Positions 56,167-64,000 of a DNA stretch of 64,000 bases are shown here, piece after piece. Numbering within the stretch: position 1 is the stretch's first letter; every line of letters starts with the position of its first letter. A program made the position numbers and the translations under genes. Under the pieces are notes generated by a model. The model was not told the DNA's origin, searched no databases, and was given only the letters and a program-made list of their open reading frames with translations. The stretch is from Pseudoalteromonas ostreae (GTDB lineage Bacteria > Pseudomonadota > Gammaproteobacteria > Enterobacterales > Alteromonadaceae): the NCBI RefSeq assembly GCF_018069805.1, contig NZ_JAGPYN010000011.1, positions 62,001 through 126,000 on the forward strand, given 5' to 3'.

Positions 56167-57885
56167 ATGCAACCACAAAACATCGCCGAGCTAATTCTAA
56201 ATGGTTTTAAAAAGCATTATAAATTATTTCAGCAGATCACCGCACAAGCACCTTTGGCATTTGCAAATAAAAATTGGACAAAGATGCACGATATTAGTCG
56301 CTTGCGGATAAGCTATTATGATGAACGGGTCAACGAAACCACCCAGCAGCTACAAAATCAGCAATTAGCCAATCAACTTGATGAATCACTCTGGCTGCAA
56401 ACAAAACAAATCTACCAACACTTTTTAACGTTTCATCCGCAAGCCGAGTTAGCCGAAACATTTTATAACTCGGTATTTTGCCGCTTATTTCATCGTCGTT
56501 ATTTTAATAATAATTTTATTTTTGTAAAAGCCACCTTGGCAGATGCACCCGCTTTACCGATTGAAGCTGAATACCGTAGTTATTTTCCGGTCGTAGATGG
56601 ATTAAAGCCAACCATCCGAAAAATAATTAATCAATTTGATTTTAAAGCCGACTTTGTTAATTTAGAGCGCGATATACGACTTTTAGTAAAAGCGTTTTAT
56701 AAACAAGCGCCCGACACCCATCACCGCGCATGGCAAATGCGTTTTGATATTTTGCAAACGCCTTTTTATCGCAATAAAGCCGCGTATATTGTTGGTCGTG
56801 TAGTTTCGCAAAGTGGCGTACAACCCTTTATTATTGCCGTATTGCATCATCAAGATGAAGGTCTTTATTTAGATGCGCTACTGACTAACTCATCGCAAAT
56901 GCGAGTTATTTTTGGCTTTGCCCGCGCTTATTTTATGGTTGAAACCCACGCCCCTTCGGCATTAGTTCGGTTTTTAAACCAACTGATGCCCAATAAAACG
57001 ATTGCGGAACTCTACAACGCTATTGGTTTTCATAAACAAGGCAAAACGGAATTCTACCGTGAGTTTTTAACCCATTTACAACGCTCTACTGATGATTTTA
57101 TCGTAGCCCCTGGCACACCAGGCATGGTGATGATGGTATTTACCCTACCTTCATTTGATTATGTATTTAAAATAATTAAAGACAAATTTGGTGAAAGCAA
57201 ACCATTTGGTCGCGATACCGTACTCAAACGCTACCAATTAGTTAAAAGCCATGACCGCGTTGGTCGTATGGCCGATACCATAGAGTATTCTAACGTCGTA
57301 TTCCCTGTTGCGCGTTTTACCGCTACATTGCTTGCACAGCTTAAACAAACTATTGATTCATCAATGATCATCGAAGGCGATTTACTGATCATCAAACATA
57401 TGTATATTGAGCGACGCATGACGCCTCTAAATTTATATTTAGAAAAAGCCAATACTGAAGATGCCGCTGTTGCCATTGCAGAGTACGGTCAAGCACTCAA
57501 GGAAATGATCGCCGTTAATATTTTCCCAGGCGATATGTTGCTTAAAAACTTTGGGGTCAGTAAACACAAACGCATTATTTTTTATGATTATGATGAAGTG
57601 CAATACTTAACAGATATGAACTTTAGGGCACTGCCTAAAGCAAAAAGTTATGATGACTACTTAACTAATGAGCAAAGTTACTCTGTGGCACCACAAGATG
57701 TATTTCCAGAGCAGTTATGCACTTTTGTAATGCCAAACCCGCACTACAAAGCTGTTTTCAGCCAAACACATCCAGAACTATTAGACGTCGCATTTTGGCA
57801 GCAAGCGCAACGAAATATAAAAGCAGGGGTCGTTAGCCATATCTACCCTTATCCAGCTACGCAGCGTTTTATCCATCAATGGTAG
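56167..57885 (+). CDS. aceK: Isocitrate dehydrogenase kinase/phosphatase
   Basis: A 572-residue bifunctional enzyme that switches isocitrate dehydrogenase off and on, diverting isocitrate to the glyoxylate bypass. Family segments: DVVFPVARFTATLL-like NVVFPVARF, the ATP-binding VMMVFTLPSFDYVFKIIKDKFGE, the RMADTIEYSNV region and IFYDYDEVQYLTDMNF. The start at 56167 (MQPQNIAELILNGF) has GGAG at 9 bases; a TTG 15 bases upstream is less likely. No aceBA genes are adjacent, unlike E. coli. It would complement the prp genes by steering acetyl- and propionyl-CoA metabolism. Confidence 0.95.
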   Translation: MQPQNIAELILNGFKKHYKLFQQITAQAPLAFANKNWTKMHDISRLRISYYDERVNETTQQLQNQQLANQLDESLWLQTKQIYQHFLTFHPQAELAETFYNSVFCRLFHRRYFNNNFIFVKATLADAPALPIEAEYRSYFPVVDGLKPTIRKIINQFDFKADFVNLERDIRLLVKAFYKQAPDTHHRAWQMRFDILQTPFYRNKAAYIVGRVVSQSGVQPFIIAVLHHQDEGLYLDALLTNSSQMRVIFGFARAYFMVETHAPSALVRFLNQLMPNKTIAELYNAIGFHKQGKTEFYREFLTHLQRSTDDFIVAPGTPGMVMMVFTLPSFDYVFKIIKDKFGESKPFGRDTVLKRYQLVKSHDRVGRMADTIEYSNVVFPVARFTATLLAQLKQTIDSSMIIEGDLLIIKHMYIERRMTPLNLYLEKANTEDAAVAIAEYGQALKEMIAVNIFPGDMLLKNFGVSKHKRIIFYDYDEVQYLTDMNFRALPKAKSYDDYLTNEQSYSVAPQDVFPEQLCTFVMPNPHYKAVFSQTHPELLDVAFWQQAQRNIKAGVVSHIYPYPATQRFIHQW

Positions 57886-57900
57886 ACGAAAGGACACACT

Positions 57901-58839
57901 ATGAATATCAGTAAAATAGATTTAAACTTACTCGTTTATCTCGACACCTTATTACGCGAATGTAATGTTACTCGCGCCGCAAATCAGCTGAGCATTACAC
58001 AGCCGGCCATGAGTAATGGTTTAAAACGTTTACGTAACTTGTTTAACGATCCAATTTTGGTGCGCACCAGCGATGGTATGGTGCCAACTGAACGAGCTAT
58101 TGAATTGCAGCCAGTGATCCGTGGCATCTTAATGACATTAGAAGAAACGCTTGCACCAAACCGTGAATTTGAAGCCAGCCAAAGCAAACGGGTATTTAGG
58201 ATTATGGCCAGTGATTATGCTGCCAGCACCTTAGCACCTAGACTCCTGAGTAAATTACACGATGAAGCGCCGGATACCACTCTTGATATTCTCACTCCAA
58301 GTGATGTTACTTTTCATGATGTAGAAAACGGTAAAGTCGATATGGCAATAAACCGTTTCGAAAACCTGCCACAATCGTTTCATCACAAACGTATTTGGAA
58401 AGATAGCTTTTGTTGTTTAGTAAAAGCTGACAACCCGATCATTGAAAATTTTAGCCTCGATAGTTATTTAAAAGCTCGACATATTTGGGTGAGTAAGACA
58501 GGTTTTGGTGTCGGGGTTGGGATGGATCCTAAAGACGTACAAAAACTTGGCTGGGTAGATGAAGCCCTCGCCCATTTTGGTAAACACCGAAATATTGCCA
58601 CATTTACCCGTAATTACCACGTTGCAATACATCTAGCGAAAGAGAAGAACCTGATTGCGACACTCCCTTCAAAAGCCGCGAATATTTATTTAGATGATCC
58701 AGGTTTAAAAATTTTGGAACCTCCCTTCCCTATACCACCATTTGAGTTAGATATGATTTGGAGCCCATTACTTCACAGAGACGCCAGTCATATTTGGTTA
58801 CGCCAAAAAGTAGCCGAAGTGGCAGATGAATTAAAGTAA
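57901..58839 (+). CDS. LysR-family transcriptional regulator
   Basis: A 312-residue regulator. The N-terminal winged HTH (residues about 5-65: DLNLLVYLDTLLRECNVTRAANQLSITQPAMSNGLKRLRNLF) is followed by a substrate-binding-type domain (FRIMASDYAASTLAPRLLSKL...). Overall it resembles NodD/LeuO-like members that begin with KIDLNLLVYLD. It lies 15 bases after aceK, so it is probably co-transcribed. Target genes and effector are unknown. Confidence 0.9.
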   Translation: MNISKIDLNLLVYLDTLLRECNVTRAANQLSITQPAMSNGLKRLRNLFNDPILVRTSDGMVPTERAIELQPVIRGILMTLEETLAPNREFEASQSKRVFRIMASDYAASTLAPRLLSKLHDEAPDTTLDILTPSDVTFHDVENGKVDMAINRFENLPQSFHHKRIWKDSFCCLVKADNPIIENFSLDSYLKARHIWVSKTGFGVGVGMDPKDVQKLGWVDEALAHFGKHRNIATFTRNYHVAIHLAKEKNLIATLPSKAANIYLDDPGLKILEPPFPIPPFELDMIWSPLLHRDASHIWLRQKVAEVADELK

Positions 58840-59008
58840 CACTCTTACAAAAGCCCTGTAAAATTTGCTTATTGGTATTTTCAAATAAGCAAACACAAAT
58901 TTAAAAAGTTTTAATAATCATGATGTTAAAATAATTTAAAAAATGGAATAACGATTGCTTTAAGTTACTTGAACTTTTATATTCATTTAACTTAAAGAGG
59001 TCACTATT

Positions 59009-59452
59009 ATGAATACCCATCAAGAAAACGAAGTAAATCATATCACTGACATTATCCAAGTAATGAACAGCGGCATCGACTTTTATGAAAAGGCGCAGGA
59101 AAAAGTACAAGATCCAGCCATTGGCGCGTTATTTCAGCGTATGATAGACGCACGTAAAGTCAGCGTTGAAAATCTACAGCCTTACGCTATTAATGAGCAA
59201 GGTGAACGAGAAGACGGTTCATCTTTTGCTGTTGAAGCACGTCGTGCATATACCGCACTGCTCACTAAATTTAGCTCAGATAAAGATGAAATATATGCTA
59301 AAGAGCTTGAAGAAGTGGAAGATAAAACACTTGAAGAAATTAAAACTGCCATGAAAAAACCACAACCGCATGATTGTGAAACCGCCCTCGCTAAAGTATT
59401 ACTGACCATGCAAAGTTGTCATACCGAAATGAGCCGTATGCAAAAGCATTAA
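59009..59452 (+). CDS. DUF2383 four-helix protein
   Basis: A 147-residue, mostly helical protein with the ferritin-like pattern of the PA2169/DUF2383 family (ITDIIQVMNSGIDFYEKAQEKV, LFQRMIDARK, LLTMQSCHTEMSRMQKH). Family members appear in stress contexts; function is unknown. An AAAGAGG ribosome-binding site precedes the ATG. The AT-rich 169-base gap upstream probably holds its promoter. Confidence 0.8.
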   Translation: MNTHQENEVNHITDIIQVMNSGIDFYEKAQEKVQDPAIGALFQRMIDARKVSVENLQPYAINEQGEREDGSSFAVEARRAYTALLTKFSSDKDEIYAKELEEVEDKTLEEIKTAMKKPQPHDCETALAKVLLTMQSCHTEMSRMQKH

Positions 59453-59500
59453 TCAAAGAGCATGGTAACTATCCTATCGCGCTCATATCGTACTAAAAGC

Positions 59501-59524
59501 AAAAAAAGGGCCTAACCGGCCCTT
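59501..59524 (-). terminator. Rho-independent terminator of the TonB receptor gene
   Basis: AAGGGCC (59506-59512) and GGCCCTT (59518-59524) around loop TAACC, with a T run on the minus strand (complement of 59501-59507). Confidence 0.85.
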
Positions 59525-59553
59525 CAAAACTAAATAACGCAGGAGAAGTTATT

Positions 59554-62500
59554 TTAGAATCGGTATTCCGCACCTACATAATAGTAAGCACCGTTAAAGC
59601 CAAATGGCGCAGAGCGACGTGAATAATCAAAGACCCCTGTAGAACTAACAATTGTATTACCCGATGCATCCACTATAGTGCCTGCGCGTGAGTTACCTAT
59701 AGAGTTCTTATCTGGGTATACGTCAAATAAATTGTTTGCTCCAATATTCAGTGACAAGTTATCTGTAACAAAATAGTTCACTTTTACATCTGTAAGGATT
59801 TCAGCACCGTAAGTTTGGCGCCCACCGTCTTCAACTGTGTACTCTCCATAACGATTCAGCGATAAATTGACTGTCCAATCTTCAAGGCGATATAACGCAC
59901 TTAAGTTAACTCTATCTTGAGGTTGCCATTCTTCGATGATTGAGGTTTCTTGTGCTGAAAACACATCTTCCACAGGAATTGTCTCAAGGCCACTGCCTTG
60001 TGGGGTAAATAAATCCACCACTTCGGTTTCTGTAAAGTTAGCTGCCAATGTAAAGTCAAGGGTGCCACCTAACCCTTCAGTATTCCAGGTTGCAACAAAA
60101 TCAATACCTTGTGTTTCAGTGTCAGCACCATTTAAGAAAAACTGCCCAGCACCTGCACCTGCGCTAATCAGTGCAGCATCTAAGGTGTCTGCTAAGCCTT
60201 TACCTAAACGATTACTGATCACAATGCGGTCATCAATATCAATTGAATAATAATCAACGGTCACATTGATGTTATCAGTCACGTTATACACAATCCCCAT
60301 ACTCAGGTTTTGTGATTTCTCTTCTTTAAGTTTTGGAATACCGATACTTTGTGCAAGCGTACTGTCGTTTCTAAATGTCCCGACTTCTTCAGCTACTAAA
60401 GTATCATTAGGACCAACCACAAATTGGGTGCTAATGTTATTAAAATATAACTGCTGCATCGAGGGCGCTCTAAAACCAGTACTCACAGCACCACGTAACG
60501 ATACATTATCAGTAACAGACCAGTTACCAGCAAGCTTAAAGTTTACCGTGTCGCCAAAGCCTTTATAGTTATCATAACGCAGTGCGCCAGAAATAATGAC
60601 ATCATCAATAATGTAGGTCTCGGCATCAATATAAAAGGAAATAACATCGCGAGATTCATTCACCGATGACTCTGGTGCAGAGCCACCAAAACCTTGTGTG
60701 CCACCCGCTGCATTTTCGCTACCAATACCACCGCTCATACCGTCATAAATATTAACACCATTATTAGTATCGTAATCACGGTATGCGTATTCGCTGCCTT
60801 CTAAAATACGGTATTCATCGGTACGTAATTCTGCCCCCATCGCCAGTGAAAAATCATCAAAATCTTGTGTAAAATCAAGGTTAATCGTTTGCAGTGATAA
60901 CTCCATCCCATACGCATACGCTTGACGAGGAATCGTGGCACGAATATCATCAGCACTTAAGCCTTGATCATAACGTAATAAATTAGCGTATGAACCATTG
61001 ATAGTGTCACTAGTGGTGTAATCGATGCTGTTTTCACCATAGGTATATGACAGGTCAAGACTAGAACTATTATCAAACTCTTTTTTAAAGCCAAAGTTAT
61101 ACGAGATATCATCAATGGTGGTGTTGATCATTGGCAAGAAGCCCATCGGGATCACCGCATCACCATCTTGTAAAACTGGGTTGCCATCAGCATTGGCATT
61201 ATGGCGGAAGAACGCAGCTGATTCGTTATCTCGGGTTGAATAAGTAATAAAGCCATAGAGCTCACCACCAGCAAGTTCATAACCAGTATTCACCGTTAAA
61301 GCAAATTGTTGCGAGTCTGCATCACCAATTCTAAACGTATCACGTGGCGCAGTAAGCTCACGGGGATCGCCCGCTAACAGCGTGCCATCAGAAAGTTCTG
61401 TACAACCATAAAATTGGCAAGAACCATGTAATCCAGCGCGATTAGTCGGCGCACGGTCGCGGTAATTAACAGTGGTATTTAAATAACCATCATCACCTAG
61501 CGCAAAACCTTGATTAAAATCAACCGTAACGGTTTCGCCATCACCTTCAGAATATTGACCATAATTAACTGCGGCTTTGCCGCCTTCATCAGCGTCTTTT
61601 AAAACAATGTTGATAACACCAGCAATCGCATCAGAACCATATTGCGCAGCCGCACCATCACGTAGCACTTCGATACGTTTGATCGCAGCAGCGGGGATTG
61701 CATTCATGTCTGTACCTGCAGTACCACGACCTACAGATGTATTAATATGGATAATGCTGGCTTGGTGACGACGTTTACCATTAATAAGTACTAATGTTTG
61801 ATCTGGCCCTAAACCACGTAAAGTGGCAGGTCGTAGTGCATCAGTACCATCACTGATCGATGAACTTGAAAAGTTAAAAGATGGTGCGATGGCTTGTAGC
61901 ATACGGCCGACTTCTGTTTGTCCGGTATTTTCCAGCGCTTCAGCACTCAAAATATCAACAGGTACGGGTAAGTCCTCGACTGAACGTCCTGCTACACGGC
62001 TACCAACGATGGCGATTTTTTCAATGTTTTCTTGAGCGGCTTGTTCTTGTGCATTAGCAACTTGGCTATTGGTTGCCATTAAAAGGGGTATAACAGCAGC
62101 ACTGACCCCTGAAAGCTTTTTCATGTTGTTATCATTCCTATTGATTTGTTTGAGTTTTATACTCAGTAAACCATTTTGATCAACAACCGCATCGAGTTCA
62201 GTGTTTTTCAGCATTGTACTTAGCGCTTCTAACTGAGTGTAATAACCATACACTGATTGAGCTTGGTATTGTTTTACTAAATCAAACGAGAAAACCACGG
62301 TTTGTTCTGTTTGTTTGGCAAACTCTATCAATGCTTGATCAGCTCGCTGCGCTTTTATATCAAATTGTACCATCTGTGGATTCACAGCCTCCGCTTGAGC
62401 ATTCAGACTCAATACTAAAGGTGCAAATACAATTAACCCACACATTGGATACGTTTGGTTACTGCGTAACTTATACAAACAGTTGAGAAAGAATAATCCG

Positions 62501-62568
62501 CTATGTAACCCTACTTTTTTGTTAATTGTTTTTTTACTTTTTATATTTACCATTGTAACTTCTGACAC
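59554..62568 (-). CDS. TonB-dependent receptor with N-terminal signalling (STN) domain and internal signal peptide
   Basis: A 1004-residue outer-membrane receptor. The N-terminus has a membrane/export segment ending near residue 58 (LSLNAQA/E), then an STN domain (about 62-140: FDIKAQRADQALIEFAKQTEQ ... LDAVVDQNGLLSIKL). At residue 149 a second signal-peptide-like stretch appears (MKKLSGVSAAVIPLLMATNS, ending VANAQ). The plug follows (VDILSAEALENTGQTEVGRM, GLGPDQTLVLINGKR, EVLRDGAAAQYGSDAIAGVI), then a long barrel ending YYYVGAEYRF. An in-frame ATG at 62124 with AGGA upstream could start an STN-less receptor. fecR- and sigma-like genes upstream indicate surface signalling. Substrate unknown. 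Confidence 0.9.
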   Translation of the reverse strand: MSEVTMVNIKSKKTINKKVGLHSGLFFLNCLYKLRSNQTYPMCGLIVFAPLVLSLNAQAEAVNPQMVQFDIKAQRADQALIEFAKQTEQTVVFSFDLVKQYQAQSVYGYYTQLEALSTMLKNTELDAVVDQNGLLSIKLKQINRNDNNMKKLSGVSAAVIPLLMATNSQVANAQEQAAQENIEKIAIVGSRVAGRSVEDLPVPVDILSAEALENTGQTEVGRMLQAIAPSFNFSSSSISDGTDALRPATLRGLGPDQTLVLINGKRRHQASIIHINTSVGRGTAGTDMNAIPAAAIKRIEVLRDGAAAQYGSDAIAGVINIVLKDADEGGKAAVNYGQYSEGDGETVTVDFNQGFALGDDGYLNTTVNYRDRAPTNRAGLHGSCQFYGCTELSDGTLLAGDPRELTAPRDTFRIGDADSQQFALTVNTGYELAGGELYGFITYSTRDNESAAFFRHNANADGNPVLQDGDAVIPMGFLPMINTTIDDISYNFGFKKEFDNSSSLDLSYTYGENSIDYTTSDTINGSYANLLRYDQGLSADDIRATIPRQAYAYGMELSLQTINLDFTQDFDDFSLAMGAELRTDEYRILEGSEYAYRDYDTNNGVNIYDGMSGGIGSENAAGGTQGFGGSAPESSVNESRDVISFYIDAETYIIDDVIISGALRYDNYKGFGDTVNFKLAGNWSVTDNVSLRGAVSTGFRAPSMQQLYFNNISTQFVVGPNDTLVAEEVGTFRNDSTLAQSIGIPKLKEEKSQNLSMGIVYNVTDNINVTVDYYSIDIDDRIVISNRLGKGLADTLDAALISAGAGAGQFFLNGADTETQGIDFVATWNTEGLGGTLDFTLAANFTETEVVDLFTPQGSGLETIPVEDVFSAQETSIIEEWQPQDRVNLSALYRLEDWTVNLSLNRYGEYTVEDGGRQTYGAEILTDVKVNYFVTDNLSLNIGANNLFDVYPDKNSIGNSRAGTIVDASGNTIVSSTGVFDYSRRSAPFGFNGAYYYVGAEYRF

Positions 62569-62594
62569 TTTAAATCAAAGAGCAAGCATAAAGC

Positions 62595-63671
62595 TTAGCT
62601 ACGATCACCGTGTTTTAGGCTTACGATATGTTCACCTAAACGTTCATGCTCAATGGCTAAATTAATGCGCAAGCTATCAAGTAAGCCGATGATATCACCG
62701 GCTTTAAACACTCCTGCCACTTTTAAAGAAGCTAAAGCAGGATCTGCAAGTTCAAAACGCGTTGCAGTATAACGACTCACTTCTTGCAAAGCTTCGCTTA
62801 ATGGTTCGCCATTAAAAATTAGCATCCCTTGTTGCCATGCTAAATCGCGTTGTACATCGTCTTGTGTTAAACGCGTAATGGGTTTGGTAATACTTTCTTT
62901 GATTAATGCTTTTTCACCAGAGATAACAATACTAGCATTAATATCTTTAACCTTTACTGTATCGTTACTGGCATTTTGCAATTGTACAAAATCATCCGCA
63001 TTTACAGCAACCGAAGGATCCGTGATCATCACTTTACCTTCGGTCACGACCAGCTCAAGATCTGATGCTGCGTTACGCTGCACATTAAAAACCGTACCCA
63101 GCGCGGTGAATGACTTATCGCCCGCCATCACCGTAAATGGACGTGAGGCATCTTTAGCAACATTAAAACGTCCTTCACCACGACTTAAAATGAGTTGCCG
63201 ACGATTTCTTGTATACGCTACTTCTAATAAGCTATTGGTATTTAATTGCACAATCGTACTATCTGGTAGTACAAATGTTGCTTGCTCACCCACTTTAGTA
63301 CGGTAAATTTTACTGTACTTGGCTTGCTCTTGAGGTGTTGATGGCCAATGTTTAATACCTACAAATAAAAAACTGGCTACTAATAATGCAGTAAAGACAC
63401 TTGCCGCAATCGAAAAATTAATTTCTCTACGGGCAGGTTTATTGACACTATTTTTATTTGGAAACAGACTGCTGAGCTCATTTAATACGCTCAGTTCATC
63501 CCATAATTGAGCTAACTCAAATACCGCATCTTGATGAGCTTTATTTTGTTGCACCCAGTGCTGAAATTGCAGACGCTCTTGCTTTGATAAGCCCCTATCC
63601 ATAGCACTGATCCAACGACTGGCATCAGCTTGGATAACATCTTTAGACGAAAATTGATGAATATTACTCAT
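62595..63671 (-). CDS. FecR-family anti-sigma regulator
   Basis: A 358-residue single-pass protein. A cytoplasmic DUF4880-type domain (about 12-55: DASRWISAMDRGLSKQERLQFQHWVQQN) is followed by a membrane segment at about 74-96. The periplasmic FecR domain (YRTKVGEQATFVLPDSTIVQLNTNSLLEV ... LSRGEGRFNVAKDASRPF) and a C-terminal STN-like region that would contact the receptor's STN domain complete it. It transmits receptor occupancy to the sigma factor, whose gene it overlaps by 4 bases; the receptor gene follows 26 bases later. Confidence 0.9.
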   Translation of the reverse strand: MSNIHQFSSKDVIQADASRWISAMDRGLSKQERLQFQHWVQQNKAHQDAVFELAQLWDELSVLNELSSLFPNKNSVNKPARREINFSIAASVFTALLVASFLFVGIKHWPSTPQEQAKYSKIYRTKVGEQATFVLPDSTIVQLNTNSLLEVAYTRNRRQLILSRGEGRFNVAKDASRPFTVMAGDKSFTALGTVFNVQRNAASDLELVVTEGKVMITDPSVAVNADDFVQLQNASNDTVKVKDINASIVISGEKALIKESITKPITRLTQDDVQRDLAWQQGMLIFNGEPLSEALQEVSRYTATRFELADPALASLKVAGVFKAGDIIGLLDSLRINLAIEHERLGEHIVSLKHGDRS

Positions 63672-64000
63672 TTTCCCACCCTCCTGGTAGGTTCAATAGT
63701 AGCACTGCTGTGCTCACCTAACTGCTCATGTTGCTGCATGTAGCGCATAGATTGTAACAAACCTTTGGCAATATGTTTTTCAACCGTGCTTTCACTTAAC
63801 TTCATTTGCGCTGCGATTTCTTTTTGGCTCATGCCATATACTTTCTTTAAAATAAAACATTTTCGCACTGGCTGACTTAGTTGCTCAGTAGCACGGCAAA
63901 ATAATAAAAACCGCTCTTTTGAGGTCACTTCATCCTCAAGCTGCATAGATCTCAACGACTGCTGATAATCATCAGAGGTATCTAATGAATCACAATGCTG
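63668..64000 (-). CDS. ECF sigma factor (FecI-like), C-terminal part
   Basis: Only the last 110 codons are present; the frame is open to the right edge and its start lies outside. Sigma region 4 is clear: VRKCFILKKVYGMSQKEIAAQMKLSESTVEKHIAKGLLQSM, a helix-turn-helix for the -35 element. Adjacent fecR- and TonB-receptor genes define a FecI-FecR-FecA-like system that would activate the receptor gene on ligand binding. Confidence 0.92.
   Translation of the reverse strand, partial: QHCDSLDTSDDYQQSLRSMQLEDEVTSKERFLLFCRATEQLSQPVRKCFILKKVYGMSQKEIAAQMKLSESTVEKHIAKGLLQSMRYMQQHEQLGEHSSATIEPTRRVGK

Noticed and set aside
1..64000. CRISPR arrays, tRNA or rRNA genes, insertion sequences, integrases
   Set aside because: Looked for short spaced repeats, cloverleaf-like segments and transposase or integrase motifs; none was seen. 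The only tandem array is the coding repeat in rne.

Overview
The window looks like a chromosomal segment of a marine gammaproteobacterium of the Pseudoalteromonas / Alteromonadales type. The basis is gene content and order: an acnD-type methylcitrate locus, a VPS-like exopolysaccharide locus, the block yceD-rpmF-plsX-fabD-fabG-acpP-fabF-pabC-mltG-tmk-holB-pilZ-tatD, rne beside rluC, and yejK/yejL/DUF3413. Base composition is moderately AT-rich. The genus is inferred; no rRNA or tRNA gene was seen.

Layout. (1) 1-5.9 kb: 2-methylcitrate cycle for propionate use (prpF partial, acnD, prpC, prpB) with a GntR/FCD regulator. Three copies of the palindrome TGTCGACA lie in the gap to rsmF, one just downstream of the regulator's likely promoter. 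(2) 6.1-8.8 kb: rsmF and a secreted polysaccharide deacetylase. (3) 8.9-33.8 kb: a 25 kb exopolysaccharide/biofilm locus. A low-GC glycan-specific block (galU, ugd, GT2, acetyltransferase, PssD/PssE-like pair, flippase, polymerase, SGNH esterase, acyltransferase) is followed by a secreted choice-of-anchor A/FG-GAP protein, a small membrane protein and the assembly/export genes (priming transferase, outer-membrane barrel, Wza-type, Wzc-type kinase, CpsB-type phosphatase, VpsP-like). Divergent from galU run lapG, lapD, a small secreted protein carrying a TAAG tetrapeptide, and a second O-antigen ligase/polymerase-like gene. (4) 34-48 kb: phoD-like phosphatase, then tatD back to yceD, maf, a decayed HAD phosphatase and rluC. 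(5) 48-52.6 kb: rne with a long structured leader and a 16-copy repeat in its tail, then two unknown, apparently paralogous small genes. (6) 52.7-59.5 kb: yejK, yejL, a shortened YejM-like protein, a DUF4124 protein, aceK, a LysR regulator and a DUF2383 protein. (7) 59.5-64 kb: a FecA/FecR/FecI-like surface-signalling set whose TonB receptor carries an apparent second signal peptide behind its signalling domain.

Most notable observations. The exopolysaccharide locus is bracketed by direct repeats of the 3' end of the phoD-like gene: a 33-codon relic at 8788-8889 and the intact gene end at 33998-34099. This marks a probable insertion or replacement boundary. Within the locus, the LapG protease and LapD c-di-GMP receptor sit directly upstream of a small secreted protein that contains the known LapG cleavage tetrapeptide; a LapG substrate unlike the giant RTX adhesins is a testable idea. 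The glycan polymerase gene carries an 11-G tract that could make it phase-variable. All functions are read from sequence motifs and context; no searches were run.
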